A DNA stretch of 64,000 bases from Coffea arabica (GCF_036785885.1 NC_092330.1:6420525-6484524); one strand, 5' to 3'. Shown: positions 23,050-35,871, numbered from the stretch's first letter. Made by a program: numbers and translations. Notes: generated by a model not told the origin, from the letters alone.

Positions 23050-24603
23050 TGGATTTCTTTGGTATCATTTGTTTATTTGATATGGGAAGCCCAGATGGCC
23101 GGGTGGCCTTATTTATACACTTACAATAAGCATCACTTCAATGTTCTGTGTTTGTAGGAAGTAGGATGGAACTATACAAAGGTGATAAAATGACGACGAC
23201 TTCAAGTCATCGTGGGAAAAGAAAAAATTTGCGGACGCGGGCGAGGGGAAAGACAGCGTTGAAAATCTTGCGTGATTGTGGGAAAAATCATTGGTGACGT
23301 ACAAATGGAAATATTGATTGACTTTTATTTGGGTTGTAATTTGATTTGGATACATACGTTACCATAATATCATCAAATAATATCATCTAATAAACAAAAA
23401 ACATTTAGTGTTCGACTTTCTCCCTTTTTTTTTTTTTTTTTTGGGTAAGCAGTATCCAAATCTTGATGGTTTGTGATGTATAAGACAAGGAACTGAACCA
23501 TTTTCTTTTATGACAATTACAACCATCCAGACATGAGGGACAGAATTAGTCTTTTGGGAAGAATTGATAGTCATATTAGTCACAGCTGTATGCATGACTG
23601 AATGGCAATTATCCCTTAAATAAATAAAGTCCATAACTTCGCTTATATGTTATATGGTTTAGTTTCTAAATTATTTTCACACCTCCCTGAGTTTTTGTCC
23701 ATTTGAATTAGATGATTGGGAAATATCTACCAATGGAGAAAGAGAAAATACAGCATTTGGTAATATCTGAATTACGACATCTACAACATGTACAACCATG
23801 TTCCCCCCCCCACCCCCCCCAAAAAAAAAAAAAACCATGTATAACCATCACCAGTGGAGTTGCACTATTTATTCCGTTGTAATATTCCCATTGGTGGCTT
23901 AACACTAGAGACATTAGTGGAGTAATACTAAAAAAAAAAAAAAATGTCCCATTGGGTTTTTTTCTTGGTGCATATATGGCTTTGTCTGCTCACATTGGAA
24001 GTAATCTTCTTAAACTAACTTTTCGTAACATAAAATTAATTAAAGAACAATCTATTAGAAAATAAAAAAATTTAAAATTTTCCTATGCATACTCTTATGA
24101 TTATTTATACAACAATATAATATGGTTGTTCATTAATTATTATAACAAATAAGACAATCAGATAGAACTAGAAAAAAAAAAAATCAAATCCAACCCTGCT
24201 TGTCCCACTCCAGCATATGCCTATTAAACAATGACAAAAAAGATGAAACCAGGTCTCAGTAACTTATATTACCGACAAACTTGCAGTTCGGTAGGCCGTC
24301 ACCTGTCTCCAAAATATTGGACGGGTAAAACCAACTCCTTCAAGGAGATAATATTAAATATTACTGGAATTGTTTATAGCTTACTGTAAGTCATATAAGG
24401 TGCAGTATTGGAGAAGGATTAGATTGGATAGTAAACTCAAAAAGATTGTAAATAGATTTTGAATTTAAAATTTTTTATTTATAAAAAAAAATTAAAAAGC
24501 AATATATATATAAATTAATTTTTCTATATTGACAGTGTATACATTATCACTTTACAATAACTTATAATTATGAAAATTTTGAATTTGAAATCCAACTTTT
24601 ATA
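23050..24603. other. RLP upstream region and intergenic DNA
   Basis: 23050-23370 is the RLP promoter and 5' UTR. It aligns with 60000-60300 upstream of the RLP pseudogene, including GACGACTTCAAGTC and GGAAAGACAGCGT. 23910-23990 resembles 640-710. Homopolymer runs occur at 23427-23443 and 23802-23834. 24500-24603 is one half of a MITE-like sequence interrupted by the CACTA element. No gene is seen. Confidence 0.55.
23110..23117 (-). promoter_or_regulatory. TATA box of the intact RLP gene
   Basis: TATAAATA on the minus strand, 61-68 bp upstream of the ATG at 23049, inside the stretch GTGTATAAATAAGGCC. The same site, with one base changed, precedes the RLP pseudogene. The distance allows a short 5' UTR. 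Confidence 0.6.
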
Positions 24604-24819
24604 TATCACTACAACAAAAATGGCTTTTCCTGACACGCCTAAAAGGACACTTGCTGGTTTTTGTTATTATAGCTATTCTATCATGACACTTATTATCAAT
24701 TTAATAATATATACTTTAATTTTGTTTTATTTTATCTGATATAAAAATAATAATGTGTCTTTAGATTCCCTATCATGACACTTGAAAAAATGTGAGATAC
24801 ACCAAAAAAATTAAAACAT

Positions 24820-25280
24820 AAAATGATGTTGTTTGATTTTGGCGGAAGATTCCTTGCCAAAACACTTAGTGAAATTTCAAAACTTTTATTTTGCAAGCCA
24901 GCGAAATTTTGGTTCCTCTCATCTCTCTCACAAACTCTCTCTCTCGGCAAACTATCCCTCAAAACTCCCCCATTTTGGTTCTTCCGTCTTCGCCGCCGCC
25001 CCACTCCCCTATTTTCAGTTGCTAACTCGGCCGCTTCCCTACCCTGTTCGGTCAACCACGACCCCTGCACCAATAAGCCTTCGCTCTCTTTGCTAGCACA
25101 AAAAGAATAAGAAAATAGATACTCGTGCTCTTTCCTTTTTCTTCGTTCCTCTGAAACCCATCCCCATGCTTCTCCTTACTGACTAGATATTCAGGTTGAG
25201 CGTGCCGAGGAGTAGAGTAGGCGAAGGTTGCCGCTATCATCTCACTGGAGTCCAGCCACTACAGCGGAAATCATCACTGT
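24820..25280 (+). pseudogene. Captured 5' exon-like segment inside the CACTA element
   Basis: Locally GC- and CT-rich, exon-like sequence, unlike the surrounding AT-rich DNA. It ends in CATCACTGTAAAG at about 25270-25282, a plausible splice donor. Short overlapping frames exist on both strands, so the coding strand is uncertain. It may be the 5' UTR or first exon of the gene that also gave the downstream fragments. The product was not recognised. Confidence 0.35.
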
Positions 25281-26350
25281 AAAGTTTCCCACACTCTTGC
25301 ACTTTTTTCCCCCTTAATTGTATTGTTTTCTTCTTTGTCTGCAATCATGTCGGTTATGCTTTACTTTCATCTTGTTAATCGATTTTAAGTGGCTGGAATT
25401 GATCATAGGTTTGAGTAGAGCTTTAGATTTAAAATCAAGCTCAGGCCGTATAAGGAATTGATGAAAAAGAAATTTCAAAACTTTTCATGCTCACTACCTA
25501 TTTGTCGGAAGGTTCGAATGAAGAAAGAAGAAAATTTATGCATTCATGCCAGTCGACCTTTTCCGGCACAGCCAGGCATCGTTCCTCATTATCCAGTGTA
25601 GAACCCAATTCCGGTGTCTTTATCACTTGTCAGGATTCAAAGGATAGCTCTGTTTTTTTTTTTAAATAATAATTATTATTTTGGGCTCCTTTATAAGTGG
25701 TAGTGTTCCCTAAACGAGTTTGGACAGAGTCTATGTCGTTTCTCTTTTTTGCTATAATGTGACCGCCAACATGAGCAAGGTTGGGGAGAGGAGGGACATC
25801 GTACTAAAGGCATACAATTTAAAAGATAGATTCAACAATCATTAAAATTGTCCCCAAAAAAGAAGTTATTAATTCTGGACTTTGACACTCTATTGCCTGC
25901 TGATACTGCCATAGTCATAATTTTTTATTTTCATCACAATTTCAAATTAGAATAGCTAAAATATCCTTCATCAGGCAAAAACAAGCGGTGAGTGCTAATG
26001 AGAAACCATGGTTCTATCTAACGAGTCACTAGACCAGAATTTATTCGCGTCTCAACATGAAGATAAACTTGTAGCGCTATAAATACTAGCTAATTCCAAA
26101 GATCATCGAAACTGCAGTGCCCATACCATACTATGCTTTACAATCAGATTGGCAGCTGGAATGGAGTGGATTATTATCAGCGCATGCCAGGCAGGCCTTA
26201 TCCTAACTTCTACCTAAAATTCTGGCTCCCAATTTACGGCAGCGTGGTAGTGTGTCATGTTCTGTGGTTGGCCAGTTAGTGTGTCACTGTGTGTTTCGAC
26301 TTTATTTAGGGGCGTGTCCTAATCTCATAAATAAATGAGATACGCAATGG

Positions 26351-26383
<33 letters not shown>

Positions 26384-26854
26384 ATGGATCATGGATGACA
26401 ATTTGATAATGCCGTGCTACCTTCAACTTTTTCGAGGGAATTATTATTTTTTTTGTTCAGATTTTTTCTATTGAGAAATTTATCACTTGTATTTTTCCCT
26501 TTTACTAAGCAAGCAACTCATTACTCGTGCTAAAGAAATTATTATTGTGATGTTGTAAGCTCCTATCTAACTTAACTACGAAATATTTTTATCCAAACAC
26601 AATCAAGTAGTCTTTCCGTTTAATAGCAGACTTTATTTCCTCTAAATCTTGCAGTAGAAAAAAATAACATCTACGTGGGGGCAGTATGCTCTGCTTGCTT
26701 GTCATCATATACCCAAGTAATTATGTTACTCAGTACATTGCTTAAGAAACGTATTGAAATGTAAAAACTTCGTTGTCACTTAATTGGTGTACATTTTCTG
26801 TAACTATGATAATACTTTGTGCTGAAAGATAAATTTTGTGTGTTTATACATGAG

Positions 26855-27030
26855 GCAGCAGGTCCATTGAATACAACTTGGGACTCCAGAACTTTGAAAG
26901 AAGACATGGAAGATATGTGGATTCATCCCAATGTTAATAAGGAATGGATGAAGTCAGGAGAGAAAAAGGGAAAAGTTCAATTTTCTCATGACACAGAGAG
27001 GAGGCCTTATCTTTCCCATGTGGAACTAAG
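26855..27030 (+). pseudogene. Captured internal exon, unidentified protein
   Basis: One frame encodes about 58 residues containing TWDSRTLKEDMEDMWIHPNV and KGKVQFSHDTERRPYLSHVE. The composition is charged and gene-like, with no stops. It is preceded by AGGCAGCAG and ends at CTAAGGGTGAG, fitting an acceptor and a donor. I do not recognise the family. It lies about 380 bp before the exonuclease-like exon on the same strand, so both may come from one donor gene. Confidence 0.45.
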
Positions 27031-27410
27031 GGTGAGATATTGTTTATACAATACATATTTAATGACTGACTATTGAATGTTAGCCTTTTTCTTTAATTTG
27101 ATCTCTCTTTGGCAAGTGAAGGGTGAGTTTGCTGTACTTACACATTTCTGATTCTGAAATGATTCCCTTTGGATTTAGCTGAGTTGATTACACTATGTGA
27201 ACCATAGGTTGGCATGATTTAGTTGTGTGACTGCCATGTTACTGTACAATCTACTTTCAGAGTACGTTGCATTAGTGTGAGATTGGTCTGTGAGTTTATG
27301 CATTTTATAGAGTGTTTCATCTCAGCCCAATACTCGTTTGCAGCTGTTGTTGATTAGACCAAGTTGTGTTAAACTTCTCAGATTGTAGTGATAAACTTTT
27401 TGATTGTCAG

Positions 27411-27607
27411 GCTCCAGGAATGGTTCAATGATGAGGGAACTCCAAATTCCGCTACTAGGAAGTCACCATCTTGGAATTGATGATACCAAAAATATTGCAA
27501 GAGTGGTACAACACATGCTTATAGATGGTGCTCTTTTGCAAATTACTGCAAGGAGATTACGTGGTTCTCCTGAAAAAGTTGAGTTTCTATTTGAAAATGG
27601 TATCTAG
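27411..27607 (+). pseudogene. Captured C-terminal exon of an ERI1-like DEDDh 3'-5' exonuclease
   Basis: Begins after a clear acceptor (TTGATTGTCAG at 27400-27410) and runs to a TAG at 27605-27607. It encodes about 64 residues. HHLGIDDTKNIARVV matches the Exo III part of DEDDh exonucleases (His and Asp separated by three residues), followed by the MLIDGALLQITARR segment seen in ERI1-type RNases. The Exo I and Exo II parts with the other acidic catalytic residues are absent from the element, so the product could not be an active nuclease. Assignment is by motif memory. Confidence 0.55.
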
Positions 27608-29051
27608 TTGTCACTCTGCATCTCTTTACATTCACCTTGTTATGATCTTCATTTCAGACTAATTTCTTTGTGCTAATTGCATATATATTCTTCATGAGCT
27701 TTTCTTCTCCAACTTGAGAAATGGTCCATCAGTTTCTCAGAAAGTCGAAAGCCCTCTCAAAACTATATGCTTTGATTTTTTCTGAATTTTTATTTGGGGA
27801 TGTTTAAAAATGAAAGGTAAGAGAATTTGAATGGGGAAGAATACAATTTACAGGGCAAATTTATGCAATAATTTTGCGTGTAACATATAAATGATGTTTA
27901 GGAGAATTAACTTTGTTATAGTCAGCAAATTGCTGGATTTCTCCAAATACAAAAATTTACAGTATTTGATATGTTTACTTACGATATAGTCTAGATGTGC
28001 CTCGGTGCTTCCTCCAAAGTTGCATGTTTAGACCAATTTGCTTCTGCTTTATGATTGAAGTGGACATTTCTTTGCATTTAGAAGCTACATTGCTTTAGAT
28101 GCATCTCAGTATGCTGTGCATTGACTAACTTGTCGCATTCACTGTTTGGATAGGTGGGAGTATATTGGCGTCACTTGGTTCCTTTTAGCAAATGTGGTTT
28201 TCAAAATCTGAGTAAGCTTTTACATCCACTCTACCTTTCAATATTCAACTTTTCTCCTTTTTTTCTCCCCATTTTCAGTCTGTTTTATCTCTTGATTAAC
28301 AGGTTTGAGGAACATGGAGCTTCAAATGTTCAAACAAAATGCCCGTAAAGTACTTTACTGGTGCAGACAATTATCACATTAGACAGAAATTCATGGAGCT
28401 GACTTCACTTTGATTAGTTCGCTGACGGTATGGGTTGCTCGGTTTTAATATCCTGCTTTATAGGCGCCCAAACAATGTACTATATATATTTACTGTACCT
28501 CTCACGAATCGTTGCTAATGTTGTACAATTACGTTACCTGACTTTTAGTTCAACAAATTATACTTGTTAGGGAATCTTTCAAGTTTGTACTTGTTACTGA
28601 CTTTTAGTTCAACAAATTATATTTGAACATTGACTTTTACTTTTAGATTACTATATGCATTCTGTTCTTTGGGATAATTTTACAAGTTCTTTGGGTTTTT
28701 TGATTGACGGAATGTATAGCTGGGAGCACTACCCGCAGGTTGCTTCTATATCAAAAAAAAAAAAAAACTCCTGACAGTTAAAAGTGTCAGCATAACTCCG
28801 TTAAAAAAACTCCTACTTATTACTAACTATAGCTATCCTGACACTTTCGATTATCAAGAAAAGGAATTTTCGTTGGCAGATGAGATGTTATAATAGCATA
28901 GTTTTCCTTACACATTTGAATACTACATACCTATCCCTACATTGGAAGGGACGACACTCGTCCGAGGTGTGAGGAAAGGTAAAATGTCAAGTTAGATTAT
29001 CTATACTGACACCTTTAAATGCCGTTAAAGGTCATTTTTGTTGTAGTGTAT

Positions 29052-29192
29052 GTATCATAAATTTAATGATAATAATATATACACTGTCAGTGTGAATAAA
29101 ATTTATTATATATATATATATATGTATATATACGATGACTTGGAAGTCTTTGTGGAGCACGATAGCTTCAGTGACCCTAAATGAGACATCCA
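29052..29192. other. Second half of the MITE-like sequence and RLP-flank fragment
   Basis: 29052-29130 carries ACACTGTCAGTGTGAATAAA, matching in inverse the sequence before the CACTA element, plus a short (TA)n tract. 29138-29190 resembles 735-790 (GATGACTTGRAAGT.. and ..TGACCCTAAATGA). Confidence 0.45.
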
Positions 29193-29895
29193 TCACCATC
29201 TAAATTGGTATTGGCAGTTGAAGCTGTTAGAAAAACTGTAGTAAAAAAAAACTATACTAGACAAATACAGAGACTTTGAGGCGTGAAAGAACTTTCTTTT
29301 GGAACCAGAAAAATTCTGTGAATTCTTCTCACTTAAAGCATTCACTTTGACATCAGATTCTATTTGCTTCTTTTGAAGATTTCTGGTATCTTCTTCAATA
29401 CGCAAATGTTTCAAAATCTGATCCATAGTGAATGATTCAGTAGTATGGAGCAACTTTTTCTTATAGTCATTCCAACTAGTTGGAAGTTTGGCTATAATTG
29501 CTCCAACTTGCAAGGATTCAAATATCTCCACTTTCAGATCATGTAACTTAGACACAATCACTTGGAGATCATGAATCTGATCCATAAGAGAAGAATTCTC
29601 AGTGATACGAAAATCAAAATATTGCATAATCAGAAATTTGTCCGCACCTTGTTTCATCGTATTATACTTGTATTCCAGCGCATTCCAGATTTCCTTTGGC
29701 GACTTGACTGCAGTATACAGATCATACAAGCGGTCAGAAAGAGTGTTCATGATGTGTCCTCTGCACAGCAACTCGTCCTCTGCGCGTTTTCTGTGTCTTA
29801 TCCTTCCAACGGGAGAAGTTAGTGCCGTCGAATCTGTCCAACTTCACGAAGTCCTGATTCATCACTTTGAACGCAGATTCAGAATTTGACTCCAT
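29193..29895 (-). pseudogene. Ty1/copia gag fragment (UBN2-type), broken
   Basis: Starts at an ATG at 29895; the early frame reads VKLDRFDGTNFSRWKDK, the usual start of copia gag. The frame then shifts near 29760 and continues as LCRGHIMNTLSDRLYDLYTA, KEIWNALEYKY, MDQIHDLQVIVSKL and EVGAIIAKLP-type blocks, typical of the UBN2/gag-polypeptide domain. Roughly 50 residues expected between the two parts are missing. Nothing of the zinc knuckle, protease or pol follows; the frame decays near 29250. No LTR, PBS or target-site duplication was found, so this is a truncated remnant. Confidence 0.75.
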
Positions 29896-30479
29896 TGTTG
29901 AGAATAACACCTTAAGATTGTTATTTGCCTCTATTAGACAAATTACCTCTAGGGTACAACAAAGTCTAGAACTATCAAATGAAATGTAACCGCTAACCGC
30001 CATCAACTACCTCTGATTGACACCCTATCAGAAAGCCCCAAGGTGCCCCAATTGTCAAGATTTTATATATCTTGAAATAAGTTTCCCACCAAACTTTCCC
30101 TCCAAACTAATATCTTGGAACAAGTTTGTAAAGGAATAGGACAATGACTCATATATAGGCAACATGCACTTTATCTTCTTTCAATGTGGGACAATGGATT
30201 TCAACATATTCATTACAAACTATTACGAACAGAAGCACCGAACGATGTAAAATCATATATGATAGATACAACTATTAAAACAAAAAATGTAGATAGCACG
30301 ATAACAACATGAGAAAACATAATAAATTTTATCACCCATTCAATCTATCTTTCTAACTTTGAACTAACTCGTTAGCCACCATTATATATTAACTGTACTA
30401 TGCGATCACTATTACGTATGATTACATAGAATCTAAGTCCCCTAAGCAGTAGTATAGATTAGTTGGATGTTTAATATTA

Positions 30480-31760
30480 TATGATGCCATTATTTGGCAA
30501 GAAATAATTGCGAGTATTGTTGGAATAAGCAATCCAAGAATCAGTCAAGCAAAATAGATTCAATTGCTATTCTTGTGGTGTGCTAACAAATGGTATTTAG
30601 TTTATTTTTCTGAGGAATATATAAGGTAACTTTTCTAATTTGTTTAAAATAAGTCTAGAATTTGTGTCACAGCCAACTCCTTTCATGTGTCATGAGCAAC
30701 AATTCACCATGATTGGTGATTTGATTTATTTATCAAACTTTCTCTCAATTGAAGAAGAGCTTATCATTCACTTTCAGTATAAATGACACTTGAATAATAA
30801 ACTTTTTCAATTAATTCAATGGAATTTCCAAGAACTATGGTTACAAATGTTTGTCAAAAATTGCTGATAAGACAATAACGGCTTAAAGTCCTCATGAAAT
30901 GTCTCTTTGAGTGATGTATTCCTTTCCTTCATCCATTTGTACCAGAATTATTGGCAAGGTTGGTTTGGTCCACCTCCAAGAACTAGTCAAATATTGATAA
31001 CTCACAAAATATGATCCACATACTCTATTAAGCAGATAATCTAGCAATTTTCTTCATAGAAGTGGACGAGTATACCCAAAAAAAAAAAAAAATGGAACTT
31101 TGTTTCATGAAAACTCTCTACAATATTTACATGGATCTATAGTTCTTTCATTGGTAAAAACCTCGTTTAATACATTAAACGACACTTGATAAACTCTTTT
31201 TTTTCACTTGCCTTTTTTGTAAGAAAAACATTTTGGTGGTTTTTAATCTGTAAAAAGCTTGAAGCTAAAAGAAGAAAAATGGTATATCATGAATAGAGGT
31301 GGCAAAAAAGCCCAAACCCCAACAACCCATCCAACCCGCCCATTAATTTTAGAGGATGGGTTGGATTAATTGGGTTATGAATCGTGAATTTCAAATGCAC
31401 GTTCAAATTTAGGAGAAGCAAAAAAATTCCTAAATAAATTGCTTTCATGATCTTGACGTGCGTCAAATTGGGTAGAAACTTCGTCGACGTGCTGAGTCTG
31501 GCATCTACAAGTCCACCCGTCAATTAAAGTCATGACCGACCACAGAAATCCTTATTTCCTTTTGGACAAAGTCGTTGGGGACATATTTTGTATTGAGTTA
31601 ACGGAAGTTTTAATTCCCTATCAGTTGGTTGTGAAATTGATTTGTCTATTTACGTTACCACATAAATTGCTTTTGATTCTTTCTTTTGCGATCTAAATTA
31701 ATTTTTTAAAAGAATGTTTGACAGGAAATTACCAAACCAATTGAAAATTTGTCAAATATC
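30480..31760. repeat. RLP-flank duplication block (copy 2)
   Basis: Collinear, by eye, with about 1000-3100 and, from 31380 onward, with 63080-63420. Shared landmarks are GGAATAAGCAATCCAAGAAT at 30511, the ATGATCCACATACT segment near 31010, AACATTTTGGTGGTTTTTAA at 31226, and GACATATTTTGTATTGAGTT near 31590. It contains an RLP N-terminal relic. No other gene is seen. Confidence 0.6.
30655..30805 (-). pseudogene. Relic of an RLP N-terminal coding region
   Basis: About 150 bp that align with 22800-22960 of the intact RLP gene (the N-terminal LRR cap: CACTTTCAGTATAAATGACA here, CACTTTCAATACAAGTGGCA there, and TTGAAGAAGAGCTT for the start of the cap helix). It carries small indels and stops, so it cannot code. 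The signal-peptide part and all LRRs are gone. It marks a third RLP locus in the window, on the same strand as the other two. Confidence 0.65.
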
Positions 31761-34078
31761 CTAAATTAGATGGGTTGAGGTTAAAGAAGTAAGCAAGTAA
31801 ACTAGTTTTCCATAGAATAACAAAATGTAAAGCATGAGGAACTAAATTAATGTTGCTTTCATGAGCATAGTTTTATTTGGATAAGAATGGACAATCAAAT
31901 AGCCTTCAAGATTTTATAATATTTTTAACAGCGTTAAAATATTAGAACTCCGTCTCTAAAATTTTAGGAATTTCTAAGCTTTAACAAAGTAACGGCAAGA
32001 TACAACAGTTCTACTTTCTCTTCGTCTAATTGTCTAGCCCTATTGCAAAAACAACACAAAGGGGCCATATGTCTAAAGTTCGGCATTCTTTCAACATCTT
32101 TTTTTTTTTGCATTTTCTTTTCCTTTTTTTTTTTTTGTCTTTTTCTCTCTCTTATATCACAAAGGGGTGGCATTTGTACTCCGGACTGGCCCTCAAACTC
32201 ATTTGGGACCTCAGCAGGAGGTTTTTTTTTTTCTTCATCGATCGATACTTGTCTATTCCATACGTATTCTTAATTCTATTTTAACTTATACTAAAGAGGA
32301 TGACCCAACTGTACCATTGAGGAGCCTCAGCAAGAGATTGGCTTTCAATATTTTGGTATACCAACTGTGGAGAGCAAGGAATTTGGCTATATTTCAGCCT
32401 AGGCATATCTCCATAGGAGAAAGAGCCATTTTTGCTTGAACTCGTGATTGTTGTGTACTTAAATAGTGGTTGGTTGGATTTAACTGGAATTTACACATTC
32501 CTGTATATAAGCTCCATTTACATGGTCAATAAAAGTATATTTTGGCTATGAGATTATATATGTGAGCCACATTTTGCGTTAAAGGCTATAAGAAAATTTT
32601 CTTGCTTAAGATCATAGCGATTGAATGAAGGACCAAGGAAAGGTTGAATTGATACATGAACGATCAAAGAGGTTATTGGTATATTTTGCAGTTTACTTTT
32701 GAGGTGGAAGTATTGTATTTTTAGCATCTGTTAGGACCATGGCTCTGTATCTAAGTATGACCAGTCAAAAGTTGCCGCCAACCTATCCAACTGGAGTCTG
32801 GGAATGGACCAAAGTCTACTGACAAGTAGCAACTTTTATGACAAAATGCTTCATAAGAGACAGCTAATTTCAAAGGGTCAAAAAGAAAGTAATACTACAA
32901 GACAATTCTGAATTAATCATACCTAGAAGGGTCGGCACTATTGATGATTAAAATAATTATAATAATAAATAAAAACAAGTCTGATTTGGTATGCTAGTAT
33001 TATTTTTGCTGCATTGTCATTTTCAATCTCTATGATTTCAAAAATAGACAACAACCCAAACGGGTATTTTTTTATACAGTAATTATACTTTTGCAAACGT
33101 TGAATTGCTCTACTGGTGATCAACATGATATCAACAAGCGGAGATTGTTTGTATTTTATTGGATTTATTGTACCAATCAAACTTTTGTTGGATACTTCTT
33201 GTAACATTTTTCATCACCATTTGTTTGTCCTTGAAAAATTGTTTCTATAAGCACATTGTATGTCTTCTGGATGAATATTACTAATTTGACATGATATAAT
33301 TTTCAACTTGCCTCTGAATTTGTAAACATTAAAATTTCTAGAGCTGCAATTGAAGGTTCTTAGGATAGTACTTCCGACATTTTAAATCACTTGTGAAAGT
33401 ATGACATAAAATGATTGTACTTTTCTAAGTTACTAGTACTGTAATAGTGAGTATACGCATATTTGTTTAGTCAATTTTTGGATTTTTTCTTTTTAAGAAT
33501 GAATATTCTCCTATATTAGACTAAGAAATTGAAGAATTAGTGAATCTAGAAAATTTAAGAAAAATATGACACCTATATATATATAAATATATATAAGTGT
33601 GTGTTTGTGTGTGTGTTTCTATTGTTGTTTATCTCTTTGCTCCTTTGAATCTAATTTGAAAATCTTAGCATCTAGTGCATCTTTTGACCATTTCAACCTG
33701 ATAGAGTTTTTCTTAAATGATAAAACACGGATACATAAAACATATAGGTTTCAAGGAGATGGGAGTTATGTCCATTGTTTTAGCTCTTCAAATTCCTGAT
33801 ATTGTATTTTGCATTATTTGAATTCTTATTTTGCTCCATATACCAGATTACACCTCTTTTGTACAAGTACAAATGAGTTGTTTGCAGTTCTTGATGATAC
33901 GGTTTTATAAATGGATAAAATGGTTTGGTGGTTAATAATTTATATTAATGGATTATATATATATGTGTGTGTGTATATATATATATATATCTCTTGTTGC
34001 TTTGATGCATATTATATACACATGTTGCTACTGATATGAACTTCATTAGTTACCAAAATAGCACACAAGGTAGTTTTT
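31761..34078. other. Intergenic stretch
   Basis: Apart from a LINE-like fragment (listed separately), no gene is visible. Poly-T runs occur at 32100-32110, 32126-32136 and 32220-32232. Short TA and GT repeats occur at 33575-33620 and 33952-33992. Confidence 0.5.
32270..32440 (+). pseudogene. Possible LINE reverse-transcriptase tail fragment (zf-RVT region)
   Basis: A short frame reads VPLRSLSKRLAFNILVYQLW then RARNLAIFQPR. This resembles the K-LAFAATVYHIWRERNARIFQ-type segment that closes the zinc-binding region of plant L1 LINE pol proteins. It is only about 55 residues, stops soon after, and has no neighbouring RT or endonuclease frame. Similarity is judged by motif only. Confidence 0.4.
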
Positions 34079-34647
34079 TGACAGGTTGTCGAGCCTGTGC
34101 AATAATAAATACCTGCTCAAATAAAATATAATTTCTGTAGATAGTGATAAGTATGGTCGAATCCACAGGAACAAAGGATATTTGTCTTTTTTGAAATTCA
34201 AACTAACAAAGGAGGGTTTTTTTTTTTTATAAAAATGGTAATAATTAAATGGTTCGAATAAAAATAAATAACCAACTAAAAATTAAATGACAAATTATTA
34301 AAACCAAATTAATAATAACTAAGCTCTAACCAAGAAATAATTTCGGCAATAATTCACCTAATTGATCATCGATGCAAAGGTAGTTCCAATTATTAACTAA
34401 TAAATAAGTTATAACTGCCAAACAAGCGATGATAGTTAGCTCCTCCTTACTGTATCGGTGATTAAGGTACACCCATTAATCACCGTCCTAATCAAGAAAT
34501 AATCCTAGGTACGCCAGCAAGATTTAATTCTCCAATTGCCTTATGTATTAGAGGAGTCCTATTCTAACCAAATAACATGCTATCAGGGTTATTTTAGATT
34601 AGCCCGCGTATTTCCCTGACACAAACTCAATCATGCCAGTTGTCACT

Positions 34648-35204
34648 AGGGGTGGAGCTGAACCAAGTAGCTCGGCTCGAGCTCGCGAGCTACTTGGTTA
34701 GCAGCTTGAGATCGAGCTCGGTTGACCAAACTCGATCTCGAGCTCGAACTGCTCGTTAGAGTTATCGAGTCGAGTTCGATCTTAGATATATGATACTCGA
34801 GAGCTCGACGAGCTCTATCGAGTATCGTATAAAAAATTTAAAAAAATTATCTATTAAATTACTAATATAGGTAAACAATTTATGAAATTTACAATGAACC
34901 ATTCTACCACCTTTATTTATTTGTGTGCACAAAGTAGGGATTTCATAAATCATTATTTGTGTGGACAATGAAGGAAAGCACAGATTTTTTTGCACAGGTT
35001 TTCGAGCTCATTTTACGAGCTTAGCTCGAGTACTCGAGCTCGAATTTTATACGAGTTCGAGCTCGAGTTTTTTTTTAACTACATCGAGTCGAGTTCGAAT
35101 CTGAAGTTTGAGGCTTATTCGAGCTCGAGTAGTGCTCATAACCTTCGAGCTCGAGCTCGAGTATGGTACTACTCGAGCTCGACTCGACTCGACAGCACAA
35201 CTAG
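34648..35204. mobile_element. hAT-like MITE rich in GAGCTCGA
   Basis: A 557-bp insert flanked by the 8-bp direct repeat TTGTCACT (34640-34647 and 35205-35212), the size hAT elements make. It begins AGGGGTGGAGCTG, close to common plant hAT ends. The right end, ending GTGCTGTCG-type on the complement, matches less well. Both halves are packed with alternating CTCGAGCTCGA blocks in either orientation, able to form many overlapping stems. The middle is plain AT-rich sequence. No transposase. Confidence 0.65.
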
Positions 35205-35871
35205 TTGTCACTATTTTAGGACACTTAAACAATTATAGATTTAACGCTCCAATTGACATTAGGTTGTCAAATTAATTCAACGTCCGGACTCAGGATATTC
35301 AATTAACAAAACAACCATAAGTACTGTAATTAAAGAATATGCAAATACTAGTAAATAAGAGAAATAAATAAAATTAGTTTAATCTCACAATTTTTTAATA
35401 AACCAAATATTCCATTGTTTCTTGACTAGAAGAAGGGATTTAGTTCATCCCGGTTGAAGCAATTTCATACAAAATGGCAGAATTAATTGTCGAAGGCATT
35501 CTTCCTCAAATTGAGATAATGAAACCCGATATCATAAGAGCAAGAATAAGACGAAAGTACTAAGAGAAGTAGTCAAGGCTGTCTGCCCACTTTCTTTTCC
35601 TATCTAAATTTGTCCAACCCTATACGGTTACTCCAAAGAACAATAGGGAAAGAATCCTACTAGGATCCCACTTCTGCCCCACTTTGACCAATAGATAAGG
35701 AAAACCAAATTCACTTAGTCTCCGGTTTCCTATTACTACTCAAACTCCTCTGCTGACTACCATCAAAATTAATTTGACTAAGCCGAAGGTGTACAACTTG
35801 ATAGTTTTGGCATGGTTTGTGACCCACATTGCAATGCTAGACGTCCCGAAGCCAATATAGTGAGGAATTTG

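Larger units (their letters stand above)
24607..29048 (+). mobile_element. Non-autonomous CACTA transposon with host gene fragments
   Basis: A 4,442-bp element with terminal inverted repeats that share CACTACAACAAAAATG exactly (24607-24622 and the complement at 29033-29048). It is flanked by the 3-bp target-site duplication TAT (24604-24606, 29049-29051). Subterminal copies of a TGACACTT-like motif lie in both orientations near each end (for example 24684, 24775, 28838). No TNP2-type transposase is present. The interior holds exon-like pieces of at least one plant gene on the plus strand, as in Pack-type CACTA elements. It inserted into a MITE-like sequence, whose halves flank it. Confidence 0.85.
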
